A DNA stretch of 54,960 nt from a virus, in IMG/VR virus record IMGVR_UViG_3300020172_002489, positions 1 through 54,960 of that record; one strand, given 5' to 3'. The translations under genes were made by a program, and so were the position numbers. Shown in pieces: positions 7,985 through 17,282 of this stretch. The number at the start of each line of letters is the position of its first letter. Within the stretch, counting starts at the first letter, position 1. The notes below the pieces were generated by a model. The model ran no database searches. It was not told where the DNA came from and saw only the letters and a list, made by a program, of their open reading frames with translations.

Positions 7985-10900
7985 ATGGCTATAATTACCA
8001 CTTCATATAAAACAACTATCTTTAAAGAAAATGAGGGAGTGGTACGCGTTATTAACCCAACTGATGCTCCTGATGTAACTATCCAATTTACATTTTCATC
8101 TCAACAAGAAAACTCAACACAACCGAGTATCGGAACTGATATTCGTATTGATGCCGATGTGTTTATCGGCACTTCCATAAGATATATTACCGAATTTGAA
8201 ACTGGATTAATTGCAGAATCTATAAATTTTAGAACCGATTCTAAATGGATTAAGTTTGAAAGACAAAATATAGGTACACAATTTAGAAGTGAGATTAAAG
8301 TATTAAAAGGGTCTGCTAATTTAAATGACCCAAGATTTGCTAATCAAACACCATTTGTAGACCAAGATTTACAAATTGATTTGGGAGGTGGTAGTTTATT
8401 AATTGGGGTAACAGCAACTAAAAATAATGTTCCCAATATTAGTGCCCCTATATTAGTTGTATCTCAAAATTCTTTTCAATGGAACATAAATGATTCATCT
8501 CCATTAAGTATTCCTTATGAATTGACTTATGATAATATAGATATCATGAGGTCAACTGCACAAAGTACTGATTATGTCCAAATGTCTTTGGGTAAAATAC
8601 AAAGACAATTACCAAAATCAGGTGAATTAAAATTAACAAAGACCGAATTACAATACATAGGTCAACATACCTTATATCTTCAACCGGTTTCTATTCGAGG
8701 TGGAATTGGACCATTACAAACTGTTTCAATAAATGTAATTAGTAAATCATTCCTACCTGGTCCTGATATTACAAATATCACTTACCCTGAAATGATTAAG
8801 GGTAAAGATTTTGTAGGATTTAATGTAGATTTTGATATTACTTGGCAATCGATAAATACAAACTATGTTGACATTTATGTAAGTAAAAAAGATGCCGAAT
8901 TTGTATTAGGTAGATTTTCATCTAATGGTAAAACAACTTTTAATGTTCAAAAAGTATTACAAAAAGCCAAATCAACTTTTAACGAAGATACTGATAAAAT
9001 ACAATTTAAACTTTTATTAGTACCAACAAATATTGAAAGTGATGAAATAACCGAAGGTGTTGTTGAAGAAATAGAAATACTTTTTGATAAAAGTGATTTA
9101 AAATTACAAAGAGGAAATGTAGTTTCTGATATTAGAGAAGCTTTTAATAGAAACTTTAATACTAATATTTTTAAGGATGAAATTTCTAATTTATTAACTC
9201 ACTATTTACATTTTGGTAAAGGTGATAATAAATTAATTGCAACTTGGGGAGTTGATACTGAAACTTTTGCCGAATACGAAGAAGGATTTGATTCGGAAGG
9301 AAACGCATTTAAACGAAAATTAAACCAACCAAAATCATTAGTATTAAAATTATACGAACCTCTACCAACATCGATACAAGAAAACCAAACCGTTTGGATT
9401 TCTAAAGTTCAGTCAATACCAATGATTGAACAAATATCAATTATTGGTGATATAGCAAATAATTGCACTCCATTAACTCCAAACTTTAATGTAGATTTGG
9501 GTGATGATATTGGATATCAAATTCTCGATGAACTAATATCAAGTGGTTCTACCACATCTACTGATTTAGTAAATCAATTTATTTCATCATCTGATTTTTC
9601 ATTAGATAATTTGGATATTAAGTTTGTATCATCTTCAAAAAACATTAGTGGTTCTGAAGAAGATGGTCAGTATTACTATGATACATCAGTTGATTATTCA
9701 TGGTTAAATTTTGTAAAATACTCATCTGCTGCAGAACGAGTTGATAACTTTTTTTACAAAATCCAACTAATAGAACAATACAATACTAAAAAAGAAATAT
9801 TAGAATCAGCTCCATCATTCAATTCATTAACTGTGGTCAATGAATTAAGTAAATTACAAACTCAAATAAATAATGTTACTCGTGGATTTGATTCATTTGA
9901 AAAATGGTTATACCAATCATCATCCGCGGATGGGTTTACATACCCAAAACAAAACAATACCGGTAGTTTATATAATTCAACTGATTCTAATGTTATAGAG
10001 TGGTATGAATCTATTTATGAATCTGCAACAATTTATGATGATGATAATAAATCATCTTTTGTAAATAATTTACCACAACATATTCAAGATGATGATGAAG
10101 GACAAGATTTTATCTTATTCTTCAACATGATAGGTCAACACTTTGATGTAGTATGGTCACACATAAAAGGATTTCAGGAATCTAAAAAGCTTGAACACAA
10201 ATACGAAATAGGTATTAAAGATGAATTAATTTACCATATGCTGGAATCACTTGGTTGGGATGCAGATATGGGAGTTAAATCTCAATTCTTATGGGAATAC
10301 GCGTTTGGTAAACATTCAGATGGAACACAAGTTTCTACGATGAGTGGTAAAGATAGACAACATGAAATTTGGAGAAGATTACTAAATAACTTACCATATC
10401 TAAATAAACATAAAGGTACTAAAAGAGCATTACATGCTGCAATGGCTTGTTATGGTGTTCCTGCTTCATTATTAACTGTAATGGAATTTGGTGGACCTCA
10501 AGATCCACAATTAAATGGTACAACTAAATTTACATTTGAAGATAGAACCGCTGCATTAAATTTAAATGGTTTATCTCAAATTTCGGCAGATTGGAAAGCG
10601 TTTAATGGTGATTATCCAAATTCAGTAGAATTTAGAATTAATACAACTCAAAAACAAAATCAAGTAATTGCACAAACTGAAGGATGGAAACTTGAAATTG
10701 AAAGTGGTTCAAACTATTTGGGTAGACTTAAATTTAGTATTAGTGGAAGTGGTAATGTTACGAGTAGTTATACTGATTATGTTCCTGTATTCTATGAAGA
10801 CTATTACCATATTGCATTAAATAAAACTACAAATGCTGGTAATGAAATATTTGATGTCTATATCAAAGAAGGGTTTAATGGCAGAATTAGAAACGAAGGT

Positions 10901-12613
10901 TCATCAAGTTTATTATTATCAACTGGGTCAACATCTTGGAAGAGTGGGTCTGAATTAACAATTGGTGGTATTCAACCTTATTTCACTGGTTCGATTGATG
11001 AATTTAGATTATGGAAAACTGCCCTTTCAGAATCACGAATTGATAATCATGCTTTGATTCCTGATGGTATAGATGGAAATCATATTTCTGCATCTACTGT
11101 TGATTTGATTTTTAGAAATGATTTTGAATATCCAAAGAATCGTGGTGTTGAATTAGATATTAAAAATGTTGCTTATATCCAATCTTACCAAACGTCTTCA
11201 GTTGCAAGTGGGTTTACATCTATACCTAGTTATCCATATAATTATATTCCATACGATAGAGATGTAACCGCAACAGTTCCACAAACTGGATTTAACTTTG
11301 GTAATAAGTTTAGATTTGAAACACAATACGATTTTGATGGAACTGAAATAAATTCAGATTCATTGAATGGTGTTAATTTGGATTATAAATCTCGTGCAAC
11401 TAAAAAATCATTTGATACTGCCCCTATTGATTCCGACAGATTAGGATTATTTTTCTCTCCAATAAAAGAGATTAATATGGATATTCTAAAATCGTTGGGT
11501 AATTTTAATATTGATGATTATATTGGAAATCCAGGTGATGAATATAATGATAGATATTCCGATTTGGATAGACTTAGAAATTACTATTTCCAAAGATTTG
11601 ATTTAAACTTTAATGAATATATTCAGTTAGTTCGATATATTGATAAATCTTTATTTGATACTTTGGAATCATTGGTTCCTGCAAGAGCAAAAGTTTCTTC
11701 GGGTTTATTGATAGAACCACATATTTTAGAAAGAAGTAAAGTAAAATGGAGAAAACCAACTTCTGAAAAAGGTGATTATGAAACAACTATTGATACACAA
11801 GAAGATACAATCATAATCGGTACAAATGAAGGAAAAGAAGTTACTTTATCAGTAGTACAAGATGTTTTATTTGATGTAACAAACCCTCAATATGAAGGTA
11901 CAATTACCGATACTGATGTATCATCATTAAGTGGTGAACGAACCGATTATGAAGGTACATATAGAACTACTGATGATTCTGCACAATATGGGTTTATGAC
12001 AGTAAATTCAGGTTCCGATATGGGTGGTATATCAATAACTATTGATGCTGAATTAGGTTCTTCGTTGACGGGTGAATATGATTCAACTGCGTTTACTCAA
12101 GTTGGTATGGATAAAAATTCTATTTCAGTTGCAGGTTTTGGAGTATTTGGTAGTGGTTCACATTCTATTAGAACTTACATAGATGTTTTTGGAAATACTA
12201 TTAAAGAGAGAGTAAAAATATTCCAAATAAAAGAAAGTTACCAAGTTAGTATACCACAAAATATAAATCCAAATGATGAATCATTGGGTAGAGAATTTGT
12301 AACACAAACTCTATTTAGAAATAAAGTAACAATCTTACCATTTACTGGTTCGAATGGATTAGAAACTCCTACACCAAGCGGAGGTAATATTGTATCTGCA
12401 ACTCCATTAAATGGTTACTTCCCATCCCACTATCGAAATGTTGGTGATTTAACAACTGGACTTGAGAATAGTTATTTTAAAGGTTCTAAACAAACACAAT
12501 TGACAACACTTGATGGTGGTTCGCCTGTTGTTACATTTACAACTAACCCTAACACATTGAGAGTAAATGATACAGGTAGAGGTAGTGGAGAACCAATATT
12601 AATTGTTGAATAA
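7985..12613 (+). CDS. large baseplate/tail protein with P2 gpI-like segment and LamG (lectin-like) domain
   Basis: At 1542 aa it is the second largest protein in the window. The N-terminal 500 residues are beta-rich. Residues about 690-840 carry an alpha-rich module ending in LPYLNKHKGTKRALHAAM.CYGVP, the pattern of P2 gpI/T4 gp7-type baseplate proteins. Residues about 845-1040 form a concanavalin A-like LamG domain, with a GSIDEFRLWKTALS motif that normally ends such domains. The C-terminal part is a further structural region with beta repeats. In T4 order a gp7-like wedge protein would lie here. The LamG domain suggests glycan contact or a decoration site. Confidence 0.78.
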   Translation: MAIITTSYKTTIFKENEGVVRVINPTDAPDVTIQFTFSSQQENSTQPSIGTDIRIDADVFIGTSIRYITEFETGLIAESINFRTDSKWIKFERQNIGTQFRSEIKVLKGSANLNDPRFANQTPFVDQDLQIDLGGGSLLIGVTATKNNVPNISAPILVVSQNSFQWNINDSSPLSIPYELTYDNIDIMRSTAQSTDYVQMSLGKIQRQLPKSGELKLTKTELQYIGQHTLYLQPVSIRGGIGPLQTVSINVISKSFLPGPDITNITYPEMIKGKDFVGFNVDFDITWQSINTNYVDIYVSKKDAEFVLGRFSSNGKTTFNVQKVLQKAKSTFNEDTDKIQFKLLLVPTNIESDEITEGVVEEIEILFDKSDLKLQRGNVVSDIREAFNRNFNTNIFKDEISNLLTHYLHFGKGDNKLIATWGVDTETFAEYEEGFDSEGNAFKRKLNQPKSLVLKLYEPLPTSIQENQTVWISKVQSIPMIEQISIIGDIANNCTPLTPNFNVDLGDDIGYQILDELISSGSTTSTDLVNQFISSSDFSLDNLDIKFVSSSKNISGSEEDGQYYYDTSVDYSWLNFVKYSSAAERVDNFFYKIQLIEQYNTKKEILESAPSFNSLTVVNELSKLQTQINNVTRGFDSFEKWLYQSSSADGFTYPKQNNTGSLYNSTDSNVIEWYESIYESATIYDDDNKSSFVNNLPQHIQDDDEGQDFILFFNMIGQHFDVVWSHIKGFQESKKLEHKYEIGIKDELIYHMLESLGWDADMGVKSQFLWEYAFGKHSDGTQVSTMSGKDRQHEIWRRLLNNLPYLNKHKGTKRALHAAMACYGVPASLLTVMEFGGPQDPQLNGTTKFTFEDRTAALNLNGLSQISADWKAFNGDYPNSVEFRINTTQKQNQVIAQTEGWKLEIESGSNYLGRLKFSISGSGNVTSSYTDYVPVFYEDYYHIALNKTTNAGNEIFDVYIKEGFNGRIRNEGSSSLLLSTGSTSWKSGSELTIGGIQPYFTGSIDEFRLWKTALSESRIDNHALIPDGIDGNHISASTVDLIFRNDFEYPKNRGVELDIKNVAYIQSYQTSSVASGFTSIPSYPYNYIPYDRDVTATVPQTGFNFGNKFRFETQYDFDGTEINSDSLNGVNLDYKSRATKKSFDTAPIDSDRLGLFFSPIKEINMDILKSLGNFNIDDYIGNPGDEYNDRYSDLDRLRNYYFQRFDLNFNEYIQLVRYIDKSLFDTLESLVPARAKVSSGLLIEPHILERSKVKWRKPTSEKGDYETTIDTQEDTIIIGTNEGKEVTLSVVQDVLFDVTNPQYEGTITDTDVSSLSGERTDYEGTYRTTDDSAQYGFMTVNSGSDMGGISITIDAELGSSLTGEYDSTAFTQVGMDKNSISVAGFGVFGSGSHSIRTYIDVFGNTIKERVKIFQIKESYQVSIPQNINPNDESLGREFVTQTLFRNKVTILPFTGSNGLETPTPSGGNIVSATPLNGYFPSHYRNVGDLTTGLENSYFKGSKQTQLTTLDGGSPVVTFTTNPNTLRVNDTGRGSGEPILIVE

Positions 12614-12642
12614 GAATTATTATTACAAAATTAAAAAATACT

Positions 12643-12654
12643 TATATTTATATA
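12643..12654 (+). promoter_or_regulatory. late-type promoter motif TATATTTATATA
   Basis: Exact copy, 25 bases before the start at 12680 and inside the 66-base gap after the large tail gene. The gene it serves also has a clear AAAAAGGAAA ribosome binding site, suggesting high late expression. Confidence 0.6.
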
Positions 12655-12679
12655 TTGAAAGTAAAAAGGAAATAAAACT

Positions 12680-13309
12680 ATGGCTTATTTAGATAATACC
12701 GAAATCACCGTTGATGCTATCCTAACAAAAAAGGGTAGAGAGAAATTAGCAACCGGAGAAGGATTAAACATTACAAAATTTGCATTAGGTGACGATGAAA
12801 TCGATTACACCCTATATGCACCAGATCATCCACTTGGGTCAGCTTATTATGATTCAGCAATAAAAGCTATTCCTATTACGGAAGCTTCTCCTGATGAAAC
12901 TCAAGTGTTGAGATATAAATTAGTAACCTTACCTAAAGGTACCACTAAAATCCCTAAAGTGGAATTTGGTGTACCATCTATTTCTGTTAATCAGAACTCT
13001 GGTCAGGTTTCCCTTACACCAACTACATCTCCAAGTGGTAATACACAAGCAGGATACACTTTGGTTCTTGCTAACAAAAATGCAGGTTCAATCGTTGGTA
13101 GTGGTTTAGCAGCAGGTAGTGGAACTATTCCAGTATTCTTGGGTGATGAAATTACTACAACTGCAGCAGTAGAAAGGGGATTAGCATTTACTTTCATTCC
13201 AAATCCTAATATTACTGCAACAATTAAGACAACTTTAACCGTATATGGTAACGAAACTGGTGGTTCTCAATCAATTCCAGTAACTGTATCCTATATACAA
13301 CCAAGATAA
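12680..13309 (+). CDS. conserved phage structural protein
   Basis: The 209-aa protein opens with MAYLDNTEITVDAILTKKGR and continues with ITKFALGDDEIDYTLYAPDHP, a pattern I associate with structural proteins of marine T4-like phages. After about residue 100 it becomes a Gly/Ser/Thr-rich beta domain, probably Ig-like. It has a strong purine-rich ribosome binding site (AAAAAGGAAATAAA) and its own late-type motif. It may be a baseplate- or neck-associated fibre-like protein. The exact role is not known. Confidence 0.75.
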   Translation: MAYLDNTEITVDAILTKKGREKLATGEGLNITKFALGDDEIDYTLYAPDHPLGSAYYDSAIKAIPITEASPDETQVLRYKLVTLPKGTTKIPKVEFGVPSISVNQNSGQVSLTPTTSPSGNTQAGYTLVLANKNAGSIVGSGLAAGSGTIPVFLGDEITTTAAVERGLAFTFIPNPNITATIKTTLTVYGNETGGSQSIPVTVSYIQPR

Positions 13310-13331
13310 TAAAACGAGGAATTAAAAAAAT

Positions 13332-14561
13332 ATGGCACAAATTACAGGACAAGCCGGTGTTAACTTAACTCAAGAATTAGCTGCGTATTTAAACGCACAA
13401 CAAGGTAGTTTAACATCTGAGCAATTATCAACAATTATTAACCAATACTTAACAGGTGGTGATAAATTAGGTGCTCAGGGTGGAAACATCAACACGGGTA
13501 TCTACAAAAGATTTGGTGAATTTGACCAAGTAACTGGTAAAATTGAAATCGTCACTACTGGACTTTGGAGTGGTGATACTGGAAGTTTAAATACTTTTTA
13601 TAGTTCTTCTGCACAGATTCAAGGAGCAAGTGGTAAATACTATGTAAATGTGTATAATGCACCAATATCCTCCGATTCTTCTGCTACTCAATTTGCAGTA
13701 GCTTATGGCCATAAAAATGGTAGTGGTTCAGTTGCATTGGATATTGATAATACATCTACTTTAGCAACCAAAGCTACTTATGCTCAATATCGTTCAATCC
13801 TTTTAGACCAAGATGACCAATTCTTTACATTTGATTCTGCATCGGGTGAGGGCGTACATGATTCATCTGATATTTATGTAATCAATGTAGCAAGAGCTAG
13901 ATATAAAGAAAAAATGGATGCTGGAAACTGGGAATTAACTCTTTCAGGTTCTTCTGGAAATATGAATCTAATTGATGATTCGGGTAAGAAATTTTCTGAT
14001 ACCGTTGGTAAAGCAGGTAGAGTATTCTATGTTGTTAGTGGTTCATTAAATTTAGGACAAGACGCCGAAGCAACTATTGGTGGTAGATATGATTCAAATG
14101 GTAGAGGATTTGGTTTATTCTATCCTGATCAAGGTTTAATTGTTCTTAATCCAACTGCAATTCACAATAAACTTGGAAACTCAGTAAGTAGTTCTGAATT
14201 TGGTAATGCAGGTGCATTATATTCAGGAACCACAAGAGAAGGTAAAAATCATTTATTATTATATCATTTTATTCTAAGTGGATCTGATTTTGAAGCCCGT
14301 AGAACTGAAAATGTTTCAACCTCTCATTACTTTGTAAGAGCAACTAATAGAGAATTTAACTTCTCAAATAACCCAACATTTGCAACTGGTTCAGATGGTT
14401 CATTTACTGAATCAACTTTTGAAAGAGACCCAAAAACTTTCATCACAACTGTTGGTTTATACAATGATGCAAACGAAATGATTGCTGTAGCAAAAACATC
14501 ACAACCAATTCCAAAATCATTTGATAAAGAAGTTCTAATCAAAGTAAAACTTGATTTCTAA
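13332..14561 (+). CDS. virion structural protein, paralogue of the 14672-15760 protein
   Basis: A 409-aa protein translated from an ATG preceded by GAGGAATTAAAAAAAT. The N-terminal 60 residues are Gln/Leu-rich (TQELAAYLNAQQGSL), followed by a beta-rich body. The C-terminal segment REFNFSNNPTF ... ITTVGLYNDANEMIAVAKTSQPIPKSF is shared with the next protein, indicating a common domain. I recall this C-terminal pattern from T4-like cyanophage structural proteins. A terminator follows the gene. It is probably a tail, neck or baseplate component. Confidence 0.75.
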   Translation: MAQITGQAGVNLTQELAAYLNAQQGSLTSEQLSTIINQYLTGGDKLGAQGGNINTGIYKRFGEFDQVTGKIEIVTTGLWSGDTGSLNTFYSSSAQIQGASGKYYVNVYNAPISSDSSATQFAVAYGHKNGSGSVALDIDNTSTLATKATYAQYRSILLDQDDQFFTFDSASGEGVHDSSDIYVINVARARYKEKMDAGNWELTLSGSSGNMNLIDDSGKKFSDTVGKAGRVFYVVSGSLNLGQDAEATIGGRYDSNGRGFGLFYPDQGLIVLNPTAIHNKLGNSVSSSEFGNAGALYSGTTREGKNHLLLYHFILSGSDFEARRTENVSTSHYFVRATNREFNFSNNPTFATGSDGSFTESTFERDPKTFITTVGLYNDANEMIAVAKTSQPIPKSFDKEVLIKVKLDF

Positions 14562-14613
14562 TAACTTACCCTTCCTATGATAGTCTCGTAGGATTGACTC
14601 TAACGAGTTTCAA

Positions 14614-14637
14614 CCCCATAGTAATATGGGGTTTTTT
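14614..14637 (+). terminator. Rho-independent terminator
   Basis: CCCCATA (14614-14620) pairs with TATGGGG (14625-14631) around a GTAA loop and is followed by six Ts. It lies 52 bases after the preceding stop and directly before a new late-type motif, separating two transcripts. Confidence 0.88.
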
Positions 14638-14644
14638 CTTTTAG

Positions 14645-14656
14645 TATATTTATATA
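14645..14656 (+). promoter_or_regulatory. late-type promoter motif TATATTTATATA
   Basis: Exact copy placed 8 bases after a terminator T tract and 15 bases before the start at 14672. The terminator-motif-gene order is the best positional support in the window that the motif is a promoter. Confidence 0.65.
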
Positions 14657-14671
14657 AAGTAGGAATATATT

Positions 14672-15760
14672 ATGTTAAAATCAATACCAAAATCAAATAT
14701 TACTAAACGAAAATTCCAAGTTTACAAACTTTGGAATACTAGTCATTCGGAATACCCTGCTGAATTTGTAAGCGGGAGTGACCCTTTATATCGTTCAGTA
14801 AAATCAAAATATTATAACAATCTTGATGGTAATATTTTTAACACATTTGGTTCTTATAAAAATTTAGCGGATTTAATTAATGAACGAAGTATTTCCGATA
14901 CGATTTATTTAATTGATATTGATAGAAATAAATTTGGTGAACAAATAAAAAAGAAATCAGTTAGATTAACTACTCAAAACGGTACCGAGTTAATTGATGA
15001 TGGATTTGGAAATATAGTAGATCCGATACCAACTTATAATTTTACAGCTTTTGATGCCGAAAATGGTATCTTATCAATCGAACAAGGTGGTACCGAATAC
15101 GATATAGATGTTATTTCATTTGATTTAAACTCTGGTGCAATAGTGTTACTCGATGATGGAATTGGTGAAACTTATTATGTTATTTCAATAGATTTTGAAA
15201 CTGGTGTAATAAAATTTACATATCAACTTGATTTTGAAAGTATTGGTATAGTAACATTAGCGTATGGTAATGTATTTTATTCGGATGGTATAATTGTATT
15301 TAATTCCGGTTCAACAGAGACTTTAGATTCATATCAATTAGAATATCGTTCAACTCAAACTATATACGAAACTGAAGTTCTTGTTTCAGTAAAAGCAGGA
15401 GAATTTAATTATTCTCAAAATCCATCGGCAGTAGATGTAACTTTAAGTGGTTCTTATTATTTTGAAACAACTCCTATTACAAATATTTCTCCTGCAAAAA
15501 ATGTAAAAATAAAAGAAGTTTTGGATATAGAACAAAGAAGATTTTATTCAGGTTCAATTGATTCTACCAAATTAGGTACTTGGGATGATTATTATAATTC
15601 ATCATCAGTAGACCCAACTGGTTCTTATTTGGCACCATATATTACAACAATTGGATTATATGATGATAATGGTGATATGGTTGCAATTGCAAAATTACCA
15701 CAACCAATTAAGAATTTACCTGATTACGATTTGAACTTTTTGATTCGTTTTGACACTTGA
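14672..15760 (+). CDS. virion structural protein sharing the C-terminal domain of its neighbour
   Basis: A 362-aa protein, beta-rich with many Asp, Gly, Tyr and Ile residues. The C-terminal region carries GEFNYSQNP and ITTIGLYDDNGDMVAIAKLPQPI, matching the equivalent segment of the preceding protein, so the two are diverged paralogues or share an attachment domain. It has its own late-type motif, set off from the previous gene by a terminator, and the start has no strong Shine-Dalgarno sequence. A structural role is inferred from similarity and position. Confidence 0.75.
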   Translation: MLKSIPKSNITKRKFQVYKLWNTSHSEYPAEFVSGSDPLYRSVKSKYYNNLDGNIFNTFGSYKNLADLINERSISDTIYLIDIDRNKFGEQIKKKSVRLTTQNGTELIDDGFGNIVDPIPTYNFTAFDAENGILSIEQGGTEYDIDVISFDLNSGAIVLLDDGIGETYYVISIDFETGVIKFTYQLDFESIGIVTLAYGNVFYSDGIIVFNSGSTETLDSYQLEYRSTQTIYETEVLVSVKAGEFNYSQNPSAVDVTLSGSYYFETTPITNISPAKNVKIKEVLDIEQRRFYSGSIDSTKLGTWDDYYNSSSVDPTGSYLAPYITTIGLYDDNGDMVAIAKLPQPIKNLPDYDLNFLIRFDT

Positions 15761-15763
15761 TGA

Positions 15764-15773
15764 TATTTATATA
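15764..15773 (+). promoter_or_regulatory. late-type promoter motif (core TATTTATATA)
   Basis: The context GATATTTATATAAAAG differs from the recurring motif only at its first bases. It starts 4 bases after the stop of the structural gene and 38 bases before the start at 15812, the longest spacing of the set. Confidence 0.5.
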
Positions 15774-15811
15774 AAAGTTATAATGAATTATACTTTAAAA
15801 AAGGAAATAAA

Positions 15812-16015
15812 ATGAATTACACAATTTTTAATTATAAAGGTGATGTATTGAACGAATCAGTATCACAGGAAGAATTAGATGTACTTATTCAATCAGAAGA
15901 ATTTAATTGTTTTCAATATGGTGAAGGAGTGTATGAAGATTTCTTGAAACACGAACATGATAATGCCGAACAGGCTTTTCATAACTTTAGAGTTTATAAA
16001 CCAATCGTTGAATAA
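15812..16015 (+). CDS. small hypothetical protein
   Basis: The 67-aa acidic protein is not recognised. It is rich in Glu, Phe and Tyr and has no membrane segment. Support for a real gene is a strong AAAAAAGGAAATAAA ribosome binding site, a late-type motif upstream and a stop only 2 bases before the next start. No function can be proposed. Confidence 0.7.
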   Translation: MNYTIFNYKGDVLNESVSQEELDVLIQSEEFNCFQYGEGVYEDFLKHEHDNAEQAFHNFRVYKPIVE

Positions 16016-16017
16016 TT

Positions 16018-16230
16018 ATGGCATCAATAGAAGAATTATATAAAAAAAGTGAGTTTGCTAAACTTCCATTAAAGAAGGATAGAACTCCGATTAGTGCTGA
16101 TGATTTTGATAGTTCTAAACTTTCTATATCGGCCGAAAATTTAGAAAAAGGTAGAGGTGGTAAGTTAGGAAATCTTACTGGTGGATTTACACCTACAAAA
16201 AAATATTCAGACGTAACTGATAGAAAATAA
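16018..16230 (+). CDS. small hypothetical protein
   Basis: The 70-aa basic, hydrophilic protein is not recognised. The C-terminal half is Gly/Lys-rich (KGRGGKLGNLTGGFTPTKKY), suggesting a flexible or nucleic-acid-contacting tail. It follows the previous small gene after 2 bases (TAATTATGG) and is probably co-translated with it. No function can be proposed. Confidence 0.65.
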   Translation: MASIEELYKKSEFAKLPLKKDRTPISADDFDSSKLSISAENLEKGRGGKLGNLTGGFTPTKKYSDVTDRK

Positions 16231-16246
16231 ACTTAATTTGTTATAA

Positions 16247-16819
16247 GTGGGGTTAATTATCAACCGAACCCAAAAGTGGGCGTTTATTCACATACCCAAG
16301 ACAGGGGGGAACACCATATCAAAAATTTTATTAAGTGTACCTGAATCAGAACAAATCATGGTTCATGGTACACTTAATCAACTAATGAATGTTGAGGGTT
16401 ATTTTATTTTTTCATTTGTACGAAATCCCTTTACTCGTCTTGCATCTTGGTACGAACACAAAAAACGAGAGGGAAATATTCAACTATTTTCAAGTTTTAT
16501 AGAATCAATAGAACCATTGGATTTCTTATTTTTTTCACAAGAATACTACTTACACCACGGTCAAAGGCAAAATAAAAAAGTTTCATTTGTAGGTAGATAT
16601 GAAAATTTTAATAACGATTTAAACTACATATCAAATCAAATTGGAATACAATTAACCGAAATTCCACATTTAAATAGAAACACATATTGGGAAAAACACC
16701 CAAATCTAAACACTTATAAATTATACAAACAATACTATAACGAAGAGTGGATAAAAGATTGGGTACGAAACAAATATAAAAATGATTTTAGCATCTTTAA
16801 CTATGAGTTGGACATATAA
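16247..16819 (+). CDS. sulfotransferase family protein
   Basis: The 190-aa protein has both PAPS-binding signatures of the Sulfotransfer_2-type fold: IPKTGGNT (residues 16-23, 5'-phosphosulfate loop, preceded by FIH) and FVRNPFTRLASWY (57-69, 3'-phosphate contact). It would transfer sulfate from PAPS to a sugar or other hydroxyl. The start is a GTG 17 bases after the previous stop; there is no earlier ATG, and the conserved sequence begins within ten residues. It lies apart from the glycan island but fits chemically with it. The substrate is unknown. Confidence 0.85.
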   Translation: MGLIINRTQKWAFIHIPKTGGNTISKILLSVPESEQIMVHGTLNQLMNVEGYFIFSFVRNPFTRLASWYEHKKREGNIQLFSSFIESIEPLDFLFFSQEYYLHHGQRQNKKVSFVGRYENFNNDLNYISNQIGIQLTEIPHLNRNTYWEKHPNLNTYKLYKQYYNEEWIKDWVRNKYKNDFSIFNYELDI

Positions 16820-17240
16820 AGGGAGTTTTATAACCGAACTAAATGATATGCCAGAAGGTACTATTGGTTTTATTTATAAAATTACCAATGGAAAAACTAG
16901 TGAATATTACATTGGAAAGAAAAATGTTTTATCAACTAGAAAACGAAAATTTGGTAAAAAAGAAATTGCTCTATTAACTGATAAGAGGTTAAAGACATAC
17001 GAAATGATTACTAAAGAATCTGATTGGAAACAATATCGTTCTTCCAACAAACAAGTACAAGAATGGTTTAAAGATAAAGAAAATGACCAATTGGAATTAC
17101 GAATACTTCGTTTTTGTTCCAATACTAAATCACTTACCTATTACGAATTACAAGAACAATTTGCACACGATGTCCTTGGTGATAAACGGGCTTTAAATGA
17201 TAATCTACTTGGAAAGTTTTTTCGAAGAGATTTGGAATAG
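16803..17240 (+). CDS. GIY-YIG-like nuclease
   Basis: A 145-aa protein of the phage GIY-YIG superfamily. The GFIYKIT segment (residues 22-28) is the GIY strand and YYIGKKN (35-41) the YIG strand. It continues with a WKQYRSSNK segment and a YYELQEQFAHDVL helix that supplies the likely acidic metal ligand, and ends LLGKFFRRDLE. I chose the ATG at 16803 (MSWTYKGSF) over the in-frame ATG at 16782 because it fits the family start and shortens the overlap with the sulfotransferase gene to 17 bases. It may be a homing-type or DNA-processing nuclease. Confidence 0.8.
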   Translation: MSWTYKGSFITELNDMPEGTIGFIYKITNGKTSEYYIGKKNVLSTRKRKFGKKEIALLTDKRLKTYEMITKESDWKQYRSSNKQVQEWFKDKENDQLELRILRFCSNTKSLTYYELQEQFAHDVLGDKRALNDNLLGKFFRRDLE

Positions 17241-17262
17241 TGAAAACTTTTTCGTATATTTG
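17231..17262 (+). promoter_or_regulatory. Bacteroidetes-type housekeeping promoter (TTTG-N20-TATATTTG)
   Basis: TTTG at 17231-17234 and TATATTTG at 17255-17262 match the Bacteroidetes consensus TTTG / TAnnTTTG with a 20-base spacer, within its usual range. It overlaps the end of the nuclease gene and lies 20 bases before the primase start. It suggests early or middle transcription of the replication block by host RNA polymerase. Confidence 0.6.
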
Positions 17263-17282
17263 TGTAGACAAATTGTATAAGC

